A stretch of DNA of 39,515 bases from Lachnospiraceae bacterium UBA1729 (GTDB taxonomy: Bacteria > Bacillota > Clostridia > Lachnospirales > Lachnospiraceae), in the NCBI GenBank assembly GCA_002315945.1, contig DCIJ01000065.1, positions 17,830 to 57,344 of the forward strand. Direction: 5' to 3'. Made by a program: the position numbers and the translations under genes. Within the stretch, counting starts at the first letter, position 1; each line of letters opens with the position of its first letter. The notes under the pieces are model-generated. The model worked only from the letters and a program-made list of their open reading frames with translations. It did no database searches and had not been told where the DNA came from. Below are positions 6,379 to 13,509 of the stretch, one piece after another.

Positions 6379-7431
6379 TTCCTTAATTAATTCCACAAGT
6401 TTTTCAACAGCATTACCTGCATTGCTTGCATTCATGCGATCAATGTAGGTTTGTCTATTTTTATACAACTCATTAATCTTATCTACAAGTATTGATTCAA
6501 TCAGATCATCCTCATCAAGGACCATACTTAATCCCTGAGATTCAAAGGACTTGGCATTTAATATCTGATCACCTCTTGAGCTTGCAAGAGACAGAGGAAT
6601 TAACAGGTTAGGCTTCTTCATGGCCACCAGCTCGCATATCGCGTTGGCTCCAGCTCTTGAGACTACAATGTCAGCCAAAGCGAATAAATGCTTTAAGTCA
6701 TCAGTAACATACTCAAACTGCTTGTAACCCTCTGTAGTAAGTAACAGATTATCAACCTTTTCTTTTCCACAGATATGGATTATCTGATAGTTTTCCAAAA
6801 GCTTCGGAAGAGCTTCTCTGACACTTTTATTTACAGAAGAAGCACCAAGACTTCCACCAATAACCATCATGACAGGTTTGTCCATGTTAAAACCACAGAG
6901 ACTACGACCTATTTCTTTGTCACCACATAACAGGTCCTCTCTTATGGGACAGCCAATATGCATGGCTTTCTCTGCAGGGATTCCTCTGAGAGTTTCAGGG
7001 AAATTACAGCATACTTTTTTGGCAACAGGAATGCAAAGCTTGTTGGCAAGACCAGGGGTCATATCTGACTCGTGAATGATGCATGGAATATGAAGGGAAT
7101 GAGCAGCGCGTACAACAGGAACAGATACAAACCCGCCCTTTGAAAATACAATATCGGGCTTAATCTGCTTCATGATTCGTTTTGCATCAAAATATCCCTT
7201 AATTACACGGAAAGGATCTGTGAAATTCTTGGCATCAAAATATCTGCGAAGCTTGCCGGTTGAAATACCATAATAAGGGATACCAGCATCTTCAAGAAGC
7301 TGCTTTTCAATTCCGGTAAAGGAGCCAATATAGAAGACCTCAAAGCCTTCTGCCTTCAGATGTGGAATAAGTGCAAGATTAGGTGTAACGTGGCCAGCAC
7401 TACCGCCACCAGTAAGAACTATTTTTTTCAT
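6370..7431 (-). CDS. murG: MurG, lipid II synthase (UDP-GlcNAc transferase)
   Basis: 353 residues. It begins MKKIVLTGGGSAGHVTPNLALIPHL, the GGGSAGH loop that binds lipid I phosphate. Then come PDIVFSKGGFVSVPV, HESDMTPGLANKL, MMVIGGSLGASSVNKSV and VVSRAGANAICELVAMKKPNLLIPL, the donor UDP-GlcNAc site of GT28 enzymes. MurG transfers GlcNAc to undecaprenyl-PP-MurNAc-pentapeptide at the inner face of the membrane. CGAGG lies upstream of the ATG. It stands apart from the dcw cluster here, between ksgA and a dehydrogenase, with its own likely promoter at 7474-7502. Variation of MurG location is common in Lachnospiraceae-like genomes, though this is from general knowledge only. Confidence 0.96.
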   Translation of the reverse strand: MKKIVLTGGGSAGHVTPNLALIPHLKAEGFEVFYIGSFTGIEKQLLEDAGIPYYGISTGKLRRYFDAKNFTDPFRVIKGYFDAKRIMKQIKPDIVFSKGGFVSVPVVRAAHSLHIPCIIHESDMTPGLANKLCIPVAKKVCCNFPETLRGIPAEKAMHIGCPIREDLLCGDKEIGRSLCGFNMDKPVMMVIGGSLGASSVNKSVREALPKLLENYQIIHICGKEKVDNLLLTTEGYKQFEYVTDDLKHLFALADIVVSRAGANAICELVAMKKPNLLIPLSLASSRGDQILNAKSFESQGLSMVLDEDDLIESILVDKINELYKNRQTYIDRMNASNAGNAVEKLVELIKELS

Positions 7432-7473
7432 AATGACCTCGAAAAAATGTATTATTTATATAAACTAAAGCGT

Positions 7474-7502
7474 ATCATACCACATGGCATATATATTGAA
7501 AA
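7474..7502 (-). promoter_or_regulatory. Probable promoter for murG
   Basis: On the minus strand TTTTCA (7497-7502), a 17-base spacer and TATGAT (7474-7479). Its -35 hexamer occupies the same bases, read on the other strand, as the -35 of the divergent operon promoter. Confidence 0.5.
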
Positions 7503-7525
7503 GCTTTGAGACAGTGTGTTAAAAT
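7496..7525 (+). promoter_or_regulatory. Promoter of the dehydrogenase-mtnN-luxS operon
   Basis: TTGAAA (7496-7501), an 18-base spacer and TAAAAT (7520-7525) with an upstream TG-T, so also an extended -10. Transcription from near 7532 leaves a leader of about 90 bases before the first gene. I see no SAM-riboswitch core in it. Confidence 0.68.
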
Positions 7526-7623
7526 CAGAATAGTGCGCCAGTTGTTTGCACTAAAGAATTAGAGAGCATAGGTATGCACATGGAAGGCTATTTGATAAAG
7601 CTGTATAAAAATGGAGGACTGCT

Positions 7624-8583
7624 ATGAAAATTGTAATTCTTGAAAGGCTTAGTGTTGGTATAGATGTAAGTATAGATATCTTCAATGATCTGGGAGAGGT
7701 TACTTCATACGACAATACGGTTGAAGAGGCTGATATCAGGGAAAGAGTTAAAGATGCTGATGTAGTAATCTTTAACAAGGCTAAGATGAATGAATCAACC
7801 TTAAAAGATGCCCCAAATGTAAAGCTAATATGTGCATTTGCAACAGGCTATGATTGTGTTGATCTGGAGTATTGTAAAAAGAGGGGTATCACTGTGTGCA
7901 ACGTAGTAAACTATTCTACAGATGCCGTTGCACAGCATACCTTTGCCATGATGTTCTATCTGTTAGAGCATCTGCCTCACTATGATAAATATGTTAAATC
8001 AGGAGAATATGGGGCTCAGAGCAGATTTTCCAATTTTGACCTTCCATTTGTTGAGCTGGCAGGAAAAACCTGGGGAATCGTCGGAATGGGAAACATTGGT
8101 CGCAAGGTTGCTCATATTGCACAGGCTTTTGGATGCAGAGTTATTTTCTACTCTGCTTCAGGAAACAGCTCATGCACGGATTATGAAAGAGTTGATTTTG
8201 ATACACTGCTTAAGGAGTCGGATTTCCTGTCTACACACTGCCCCTTAAGTGATAAAACAAGAGACCTTATTGACGCACAGGCATTAAAGAAAATGAAAAA
8301 TACGGCAATCCTTATCAATGTTGCCAGGGGACCGGTTGTTAATAATGTGGACTTGTATGATGCTCTGGAAAAGGGTGAGATTCTGGCAGCAGGCCTTGAC
8401 GTAATTATGCAGGAGCCAATTACTGACGATAATCCATTGTCAAAGATTATGGATAGCAATAAGCTCCTTATCACCCCACATATGGCATGGGCATCAACCG
8501 AAGCCAGATACCGTCTGGTTAATGAAGTGTATGAGAACATCAAAGCATTTTATGCCAATAACCCAAGAAATGTAATCGTATAA
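7624..8583 (+). CDS. D-isomer-specific 2-hydroxyacid dehydrogenase (HprA/LdhA-like)
   Basis: 319 residues, two-domain NAD-dependent fold. The Rossmann motif is GIVGMGNIGRKVAHIAQAFG (GxGxxG). The catalytic region contains INVARGPVVNNVDLYDAL (substrate-binding Arg), the Asp/Glu relay LDVIMQEPITDDNPL, and the catalytic His in LLITPHMAWAS. Members reduce 2-keto acids such as hydroxypyruvate, glyoxylate or pyruvate; the substrate cannot be assigned, though the short length and sequence style resemble glycerate dehydrogenases. ATGGAGGACTGCT precedes the ATG. It is the first gene of the operon, 24 bases before mtnN. A link to the methyl cycle (for example 2-keto-acid by-products) is only suggested by position. 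Confidence 0.88.
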   Translation: MKIVILERLSVGIDVSIDIFNDLGEVTSYDNTVEEADIRERVKDADVVIFNKAKMNESTLKDAPNVKLICAFATGYDCVDLEYCKKRGITVCNVVNYSTDAVAQHTFAMMFYLLEHLPHYDKYVKSGEYGAQSRFSNFDLPFVELAGKTWGIVGMGNIGRKVAHIAQAFGCRVIFYSASGNSSCTDYERVDFDTLLKESDFLSTHCPLSDKTRDLIDAQALKKMKNTAILINVARGPVVNNVDLYDALEKGEILAAGLDVIMQEPITDDNPLSKIMDSNKLLITPHMAWASTEARYRLVNEVYENIKAFYANNPRNVIV

Positions 8584-8607
8584 TAAAGTATAGACTGGAG
8601 AATTATA

Positions 8608-9309
8608 ATGAAAAAAATAGGTATTATTGGAGCTATGGAGATTGAGGTAGAGACCCTTAAAAGCCATATGGAAATAAAGAGAACTGTAGAAAAGGCCAGC
8701 ATGGTATTTGAAGAGGGTGTTCTCAATGGTGTCGATGTTGTAGTTGTAAGAAGTGGTGTTGGCAAGGTAAATGCAGGAATCTGTGTTCAGATACTTGCAG
8801 ACCTGTTTGATGTAACTCACATTATCAACACTGGTGTAGCAGGCTCTCTTGATGCAGCTATTAATATTGGTGATATAGTTGTATCAACTGATGTAATGTA
8901 TCATGATGTAGATGCAACAATATTTGGATATGATCTGGGAGAGGTTCCACAGCTGGGTGTAAAATCATTTGTTGCAGACCAGTCCATGGTAAAGAAAACC
9001 ATGGAGGCTCTTCAGATTACTGCAAAAGAAGAGTGTGCAGGATATGAAGGAAGAGTACTCAGTGGCGATCAGTTTGTTGCTTCTGATGATGTGAAGACAC
9101 GACTGGTAAATCAGTTTAAAGGTTCATGTACAGAGATGGAGGGCTGCGCAATAGCTCATGCCAGCTATCTGAACCATATTCCTTTTGTAATTATCAGAGC
9201 TATATCTGACAAGGCAGACCACAGCGCAGAGGTTGATTATCCTTCCTTTGAGAAGAAGGCTGCCGGTATTTCTGCCAAACTTGTAGAGTATTTAATCACA
9301 ACAATCTAG
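8608..9309 (+). CDS. mtnN: MtnN/Pfs, 5'-methylthioadenosine/S-adenosylhomocysteine nucleosidase
   Basis: 233 residues, the normal Pfs length. The catalytic set is visible: Glu11 in MKKIGIIGAMEIEVE, the EMEGCAIAH segment, and the Asp of RAISDKAD, which protonates the purine. NTGVAGSLD and GDIVVSTDVMYHD are family motifs. It cleaves SAH to adenine and S-ribosylhomocysteine, the LuxS substrate, and also MTA and 5'-deoxyadenosine. GGAG lies upstream of the ATG. It is 9 bases before luxS, so the two consecutive steps of SAH recycling are cotranscribed. Confidence 0.95.
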   Translation: MKKIGIIGAMEIEVETLKSHMEIKRTVEKASMVFEEGVLNGVDVVVVRSGVGKVNAGICVQILADLFDVTHIINTGVAGSLDAAINIGDIVVSTDVMYHDVDATIFGYDLGEVPQLGVKSFVADQSMVKKTMEALQITAKEECAGYEGRVLSGDQFVASDDVKTRLVNQFKGSCTEMEGCAIAHASYLNHIPFVIIRAISDKADHSAEVDYPSFEKKAAGISAKLVEYLITTI

Positions 9310-9318
9310 GAGGATGTT

Positions 9319-9795
9319 ATGGAAAAAATTGCGAGCTTTACTATTGATCATATAAAACTTCAGCCTGGTGTATATGTGTCCAGGTATGACCGTTTTAAGG
9401 ACGTTGTAATTACTACCTTTGATTTGAGAATGACCAGTCCTAATGAGGAGCCTGTCATGAATACTGCCGAAATGCATACAATTGAGCATTTGGCAGCAAC
9501 CTTCTCAAGAAATGATAAGGATTATGCTGACAGAACTGTATATTTTGGACCTATGGGATGCAGAACGGGATTTTATCTTCTTCTGGAGGGAGAACTGACC
9601 AGTAAAGAGGTTCTGCCTTTTGTAACTAAGATGTTTGAGTTTGTAAGAGATTTTGAAGGAGATGTTCCTGGCGCCAGCGCAAAAGATTGTGGCAATTATC
9701 TGGATATGAATCTTCCAATGGCAAAATATCTGGCAAAGAAATATCTTGATGTACTGTATAATATTGATGATTCAAGACTGGTATATCCAGAATAG
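9319..9795 (+). CDS. luxS: LuxS, S-ribosylhomocysteine lyase
   Basis: 158 residues. Metal ligands are His53 and His57 in MHTIEHLAATF and Cys124 in DCGNYLDMNLP. The catalytic Cys81 lies in GPMGCRTGFYL, as in Bacillus LuxS. It splits S-ribosylhomocysteine to homocysteine and DPD, the precursor of autoinducer-2. AGGAGG lies just before the ATG. It is flanked on both sides by nucleosidase genes on the same strand, so SAH detoxification, homocysteine recovery and AI-2 production are coupled at the transcript level. Confidence 0.97.
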   Translation: MEKIASFTIDHIKLQPGVYVSRYDRFKDVVITTFDLRMTSPNEEPVMNTAEMHTIEHLAATFSRNDKDYADRTVYFGPMGCRTGFYLLLEGELTSKEVLPFVTKMFEFVRDFEGDVPGASAKDCGNYLDMNLPMAKYLAKKYLDVLYNIDDSRLVYPE

Positions 9796-9833
9796 GATTT
9801 TGTTGATAAATTATGGCGGAAGGAGTTACTGAA

Positions 9834-10514
9834 ATGAAAAAGAAAATCGGTATTGTGGTAGCCATTGAAATGGATGCTGTAAAAGAGAAATATGGCGCAC
9901 CTGTAGATACATCTGTCGTATATGGATATGAAGTGCTTACATATGAAAAGGAGAACTGTGAGATGTTCTTCATCAATTCCGGAGCTGGTGAAATAGCTTC
10001 TTCGGGAGCAGCGCAGGTATTAATATCAGATTATAAGGTAGATATGATACTAAACTTTGGTGTTGTTGGTGCTCTGACAGAAGTGATTTCAACAGCAGCG
10101 CTATGTATTGTGGAAGATGTTGTTGACATTGACTTTGGCTCAGATGGCTGGCTGAATCTGCCACGAGGTCAGCATCCTGGTGAAGATAGCGAAATGATAA
10201 AGCTGGATGAAAAATTACTGGATATTGCCCTTGGTGTAAATCCCGGATTGGTTAAGGTTAGATGCGCATCTACCAACAGCTTTAGGGACGAGGCCCAGGA
10301 CAAGGCTTCCATTCATGAAAAATTCAATGCAGATATCTGCGAAATGGAGTGTGCAGGAATAGCATATACCTGTAAGCGTTCCAAAGTCCCCTTCATGTCA
10401 CTAAAGGCAGTCTCAGACAGTCTGATTGGTGGGGGCAAAGAGTTCTTCGTTGAATTGAACAAGGTATCAAAGCTTTGTTTTGATGTACTGGATCAGGTTG
10501 TTGATAAATTATAA
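9834..10514 (+). CDS. Second MTA/SAH-nucleosidase-like (PNP/UDP family) protein
   Basis: 226 residues from ATG 9834, chosen because AAGGAG sits 9 bases upstream; the frame opens at 9813. It has the PNP_UDP_1 fold marks of Pfs: KKKIGIVVAIEMDAV with Glu12, FGVVGALTE in place of the usual TGVAG, CEMECAGIAYTCKRSKVP for the nucleoside-binding segment, and KAVSDSLIGG with the catalytic Asp. Overall it diverges strongly from the mtnN product two genes upstream, with a different loop containing GWLNLPRGQHPGED. It may cleave another nucleoside (5'-deoxyadenosine, inosine or a modified nucleoside) or be a specialised MTA enzyme. It closes the luxS operon and is followed by a strong terminator. Confidence 0.82.
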   Translation: MKKKIGIVVAIEMDAVKEKYGAPVDTSVVYGYEVLTYEKENCEMFFINSGAGEIASSGAAQVLISDYKVDMILNFGVVGALTEVISTAALCIVEDVVDIDFGSDGWLNLPRGQHPGEDSEMIKLDEKLLDIALGVNPGLVKVRCASTNSFRDEAQDKASIHEKFNADICEMECAGIAYTCKRSKVPFMSLKAVSDSLIGGGKEFFVELNKVSKLCFDVLDQVVDKL

Positions 10515-10543
10515 GAACATGGGGCACGATAGTGCGAATGTTC
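10515..10543 (+). other. 3'-UTR hairpin before the luxS-operon terminator
   Basis: GAACAT (10515-10520) pairs with ATGTTC (10538-10543). An inner stem GCAC/GTGC closes a GATA loop, with an asymmetric internal loop between the two stems. It begins on the base after the stop codon. It may protect the 3' end or serve as a protein site; no T-run follows, so it is not itself a terminator. Confidence 0.45.
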
Positions 10544-10548
10544 GTGTG

Positions 10549-10583
10549 AAAAATCGAGTAGGAGTCAGCCTACTCGATTTTTT
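10549..10583 (+). terminator. Strong intrinsic terminator of the luxS operon
   Basis: AAAAATCGAGTAGG and CCTACTCGATTTTT make a perfect 14-bp stem around an AGTCAG loop, ending in a T-run. It separates the operon from the two-component genes. Confidence 0.9.
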
Positions 10584-10620
10584 AGTAGTAGAATTTATTA
10601 TTTTTTAATAAACATTTAAT

Positions 10621-10642
10621 CGAATATTCGTACACATGTGTA
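10621..10642. promoter_or_regulatory. Tandem perfect palindromes upstream of the two-component operon
   Basis: CGAATATTCG (10621-10630) abuts TACACATGTGTA (10631-10642). Both are exact inverted repeats. They cover the place where a -35 would lie relative to the extended -10 at 10649-10657, and no good -35 is present. They are candidate sites for the cognate response regulator or another factor. Confidence 0.5.
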
Positions 10643-10648
10643 TATTAG

Positions 10649-10657
10649 TGATACAAT
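10649..10657 (+). promoter_or_regulatory. Extended -10 promoter, predicted leaderless start of the kinase gene
   Basis: TG-A-TACAAT, with the -10 hexamer at 10652-10657. Exactly six bases separate it from the ATG at 10664, so the A of ATG is at the expected +1. No SD-like sequence precedes the ATG. Confidence 0.55.
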
Positions 10658-10663
10658 AGCACT

Positions 10664-11791
10664 ATGAAAATAAAAACCAGACTATTATTAATGTTTATAG
10701 GAATTTCAGTAATACCATTGATTATGGCTGCAGTGGGATTTTGTGCCATTTATTCATTCCTGGCCCATGTTCCAATTTACAGTCTTGAATTTGCAACAAT
10801 GGAAAGATTTATATCCAAGCATATGCTAAAGGATATTATTGTGTTGTTTATTCTGATTCTGGTAATTACAGGAGCCTTCCTATCAAGATGGATTTCACAC
10901 AGTGTATTTAGTAAGATTTTGCTGTTGAATGAAGCGATGAAAAATGTTGCTGATGGGAATTTTGAATATCAGCTGCCAGTTCCTGAAAATATTGAATGTG
11001 AAGATGAAATGGATTCCCTCTATAGAAATTACGAGGAAATGAGACTCAGACTTAAGGAATCTGCACTGGAAAAGATTGAAAGCGAGAAGCAGTACAGAGA
11101 GCTGGTAAGCAATATTACCCATGATTTGAAGACACCCATCACTTCAATTAAGGGATATGTAGAAGGTATCATAGATGGTGTAGCTAATACTCCTGAAAAA
11201 CAGGAGAAGTATATTAAGACCATATATACAAAAGCAAATGATATGGACAGACTGATTAATGAGCTGACTTATTATTCAGGGGTTAATTCTAATAGAATTC
11301 CATATAACTTCCGAAAGCTTAATGTATGTGATTACTTTAATGACTGTGTTGAAGAACTGGGAATTGATATGGATTCCAGAGGTATCAGGTTAAATTATAG
11401 TAATCTGTTAAGTCCGGATACAGTGGTTATTGCTGATGCTGAGCAGATGAAAAAAGTAATTAATAATATCATTGGCAATTCACTAAAATATATGGATAAG
11501 GAGCAGGGCGTTATTGATATTAGAATTCTTGACGAGAATGACTCCATCTGTATAGAGATAGAAGATAATGGACGAGGCATATCAGCTAAGGACTTACCAA
11601 ATATTTTTGACAGGTTCTATAGAACAGATGCTTCCAGAAATTCTGCTAAGGGTGGTAGTGGAATCGGATTATCTATTGTAAAGAAGATTATAGAGGACCA
11701 TGGTGGGTATATCTGGGCAACCAGTAAGGAAAGAGAGAGTACCTGCATACACTTTGTCCTTAGAAAATATCAGGAGGTTGTAAATGAGTAA
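10664..11791 (+). CDS. Membrane sensor histidine kinase (HAMP-HisKA-HATPase)
   Basis: 375 residues. TM1 is about residues 8-34 and TM2 about 57-76, enclosing only some 20 extracytoplasmic residues, so the signal is probably sensed in the membrane or through a partner. HAMP spans about 77-130. The dimerisation/phosphoacceptor helix has His153 in SNITHDLKTPITSIKGYVEGI. The ATPase has N box NIIGNSLKYMD, G1 IEDNGRGI, F box IFDRFYRTD and G2 GGSGIGLSI. It autophosphorylates and passes phosphate to the response regulator, whose gene overlaps its 3' end by 8 bases. The ATG has no SD and sits at the predicted transcription start. The stimulus is unknown; neighbouring genes belong to other transcripts. 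Confidence 0.92.
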   Translation: MKIKTRLLLMFIGISVIPLIMAAVGFCAIYSFLAHVPIYSLEFATMERFISKHMLKDIIVLFILILVITGAFLSRWISHSVFSKILLLNEAMKNVADGNFEYQLPVPENIECEDEMDSLYRNYEEMRLRLKESALEKIESEKQYRELVSNITHDLKTPITSIKGYVEGIIDGVANTPEKQEKYIKTIYTKANDMDRLINELTYYSGVNSNRIPYNFRKLNVCDYFNDCVEELGIDMDSRGIRLNYSNLLSPDTVVIADAEQMKKVINNIIGNSLKYMDKEQGVIDIRILDENDSICIEIEDNGRGISAKDLPNIFDRFYRTDASRNSAKGGSGIGLSIVKKIIEDHGGYIWATSKERESTCIHFVLRKYQEVVNE

Positions 11792-12473
11792 AGTATTAAT
11801 CATAGAAGATGAAGTTGCCATTGCTGAACTGGAAAAAGATTATCTTGAAATGAACGATTATGAGGTAAGACTGACCCATGATGGTGAAGAGGGGTTAAAA
11901 GCCGCATGTGGCGAAGAGTTTGACCTGATTGTGCTGGATCTAATGCTTCCGGGTATGGATGGCTTTGAAGTATGTAAGCGTATTCGTGAAAAATCCAATG
12001 TTCCAATCATTATTGTATCTGCCAAGAAGGAAGATATTGATAAAATCAAGGGTCTGGGTCTCGGTGCAGATGATTATATGACAAAGCCCTTTAGCCCTAG
12101 CGAGCTGGTTGCCAGAGTTAAGGCGCATATTGCCCGTTATGAAAGACTCGTTGGACAGGCTACCCAAAGCAATGACATAGTTGAAATCAGGGGCTTAAAA
12201 ATAGATAAAACCGCAAGAAGAGTAACCATCAATGGTGAGGAGAAAGCTTTTACCACCAAAGAATTTGACCTGCTTACATTCCTGGCAGAGCATCCAAATC
12301 ATGTATATACCAAGGATGAACTTTTCAGATATATTTGGGATATGGAGTCCTATGGTGATATTGCAACGGTTACTGTTCATATCAAGAAAATACGAGAAAA
12401 AGTAGAAGCAGATACCTCAAAGCCTCAGTATATTGAGACCATTTGGGGCGTAGGCTATAGATTTAAGGTGTGA
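11784..12473 (+). CDS. OmpR/PhoB-family response regulator
   Basis: 229 residues. The receiver domain has the acidic pair in IIEDEVAIAE, phosphoacceptor Asp52 in LIVLDLMLPGMDGFEV, the switch Ser in PIIIVSAKKE and Lys in YMTKPFSPSELVARV. The C-terminal winged helix (about residues 128-229) has KAFTTKEFDLLTFLAEHPNHVYTKDELFRYIWD and ends TIWGVGYRFKV. It binds DNA as a dimer at direct or inverted repeats once phosphorylated by the preceding kinase. Overlap with the kinase gene implies translational coupling; AGGAGG lies inside the kinase 3' end. The tandem palindromes at 10621-10642 are plausible autoregulatory sites. Confidence 0.95.
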   Translation: MSKVLIIEDEVAIAELEKDYLEMNDYEVRLTHDGEEGLKAACGEEFDLIVLDLMLPGMDGFEVCKRIREKSNVPIIIVSAKKEDIDKIKGLGLGADDYMTKPFSPSELVARVKAHIARYERLVGQATQSNDIVEIRGLKIDKTARRVTINGEEKAFTTKEFDLLTFLAEHPNHVYTKDELFRYIWDMESYGDIATVTVHIKKIREKVEADTSKPQYIETIWGVGYRFKV

Positions 12474-12520
12474 TCCTACAGAGTGTAATTTTACAAAGAT
12501 AATATAGAAAGAAATTTAAG

Positions 12521-12561
12521 AAGGCCACAGCAGATTGTTTTCTGTTGTGGCCTTGATTTTT
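12521..12561 (+). terminator. Intrinsic terminator after the two-component operon
   Basis: AAGGCCACAGCAGA pairs with TCTGTTGTGGCCTT (one G-T wobble) around TTGTTT, then GATTTTTG. It lies between the convergent response regulator and thiT genes and could serve both strands. Confidence 0.8.
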
Positions 12562-12587
12562 GTATTCAGTAAGAATTGTTTTTATAC

Positions 12588-13166
12588 TTATTCAGCTGCA
12601 ATAAGCTTCTTGGTAACAGGAGCCTTGAGAAGAATAGTTGCGGCAGCAACTGTAAGAATAAGTTCTGGAAGCAGGTATGCTCCATTATAAGCTAAGCTAT
12701 AGATATAGGTATTGTCCGTTGAAAATCCAGGCCAAAGATCACCAACACTTGCCCAGATAATGCATCCACTTAAAAAGTGCATAATGAATCTGACAGTAAT
12801 AGCAACTACTATTCCACATATCCAGCCTGGAAATTTCTTTTTTCTGAAGATACCAGCCAGACCAACAGCGGTATATGGAAGAATGTAATCAAAAAGAATA
12901 CATCCAATAAGCATTCCACCAGTAAGACCCCATCCGAAAAGACCATCCATGATGCCCTGAGCAAACTGAATAAGAGAAAGAGCAAAGGATGCGGTAAGAC
13001 CAGCCTTAAGGCCTCTCTTGATTGAGTAAAGGCAAATTGGAAGCATACATACTAATGATACTGAACCGCCCCAGGGCATTCTGTAGATTCTGATGTAGCT
13101 TAATACTGCGGCAAGGGCTACCATTACAGCTCCCTCAACCATGATTTTTGTTTTGTTTTGTTGCAT
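12588..13166 (-). CDS. thiT: ThiT, thiamine-binding S component of an ECF transporter
   Basis: 192 residues, about six membrane helices. RMPWGGSVSLVCMLPICLYSIKRG is the ThiT signature, in which the Trp and Gly residues of loop 1 cover the thiamine pocket. SCIIW and the terminal WxxFS/YSLAYNGAYLLPE regions supply aromatic stacking residues seen in this family. ThiT binds thiamine with high affinity and needs the shared EcfA/EcfA'/EcfT energising module, which is not in this window. AAGGAGGA lies upstream of the ATG but is the target of the TPP riboswitch sequester stem. Thiamine pyrophosphate therefore represses its own precursor's uptake. The gene has a promoter at 13337-13365 on the minus strand. 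Confidence 0.94.
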   Translation of the reverse strand: MQQNKTKIMVEGAVMVALAAVLSYIRIYRMPWGGSVSLVCMLPICLYSIKRGLKAGLTASFALSLIQFAQGIMDGLFGWGLTGGMLIGCILFDYILPYTAVGLAGIFRKKKFPGWICGIVVAITVRFIMHFLSGCIIWASVGDLWPGFSTDNTYIYSLAYNGAYLLPELILTVAAATILLKAPVTKKLIAAE

Positions 13167-13172
13167 AAAAAA

Positions 13173-13194
13173 TCCTCCTTAATTTGTAGGAGGA
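13173..13194 (-). promoter_or_regulatory. SD-sequestering hairpin (expression platform of the TPP riboswitch)
   Basis: In the transcript UCCUCCU and AGGAGGA form a perfect 7-bp stem around an 8-base loop. It buries the thiT SD, which lies 6-7 bases before the ATG. The 5' strand of this stem can alternatively pair with GGGGAGC in the aptamer. No T-run follows, so control is translational. Confidence 0.75.
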
Positions 13195-13214
13195 GCATAA
13201 TAAGAGAAAGAAAT

Positions 13215-13318
13215 CTCTTTGGCTTCCCTACGTCGGTATTATCCGAATCAGGTAATGAGGGTCTAAAAACAATAGTTCAGCAAAAATTGTTTTAGTCTCA
13301 GCGTTTGCTCCCCTAGCA
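13215..13318 (-). promoter_or_regulatory. TPP (thiamine pyrophosphate) riboswitch aptamer
   Basis: Read on the minus strand the region contains the THI-box landmarks in order: GGGGAGC, CTGAGA, an extended A/T-rich P3 stem, GACCC, ACCTGA, GGATAATACCG and CGTAGGGAAGC. These form the pyrimidine-sensing and pyrophosphate-sensing arms. It lies 55 bases or so upstream of thiT. Conserved blocks match the class so closely that I regard this as near certain. Confidence 0.97.
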
Positions 13319-13336
13319 TTTGTTTAGTTCTTCCAA

Positions 13337-13365
13337 ATAATAGCATCAAAGATTATATTTGTCAT
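13337..13365 (-). promoter_or_regulatory. Promoter for the thiT riboswitch transcript
   Basis: On the minus strand ATGACA (13360-13365), a 17-base spacer ending in TGC, and TATTAT (13337-13342), so also an extended -10. The predicted transcript starts about 15 bases before the aptamer. Together with the aptamer and the pgi promoter this accounts for the 343-base gap between thiT and pgi. Confidence 0.72.
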
Positions 13366-13403
13366 CCAAATTGTCGAAAATGCGAAAAACATATGAAAAT
13401 GAT

Positions 13404-13432
13404 TTGAAAAAACACTGAGTATTTTGTATTAT
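13404..13432 (+). promoter_or_regulatory. Promoter for pgi
   Basis: TTGAAA (13404-13409), a 17-base spacer and TATTAT (13427-13432). The leader is about 70 bases and includes a possible GAAAAT/ATTTTC stem. AAAGGAGAAAA precedes the ATG. Confidence 0.72.
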
Positions 13433-13509
13433 TGACGGGATGAAAAAACCGTGAAAATTCGCAATTTATGGGGATTTTCGAGAAATGATACATAAAAAGG
13501 AGAAAACCG

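Noticed and set aside
7526..7623. Possible SAM or SAH riboswitch in the leader of the luxS operon
   Set aside because: I could not find the conserved core blocks of S-box or SAH elements, nor a terminator before the first gene.
9813..9833. Upstream start for the second nucleosidase
   Set aside because: It lacks an SD, and AAGGAG lies within it at the correct distance from ATG 9834.
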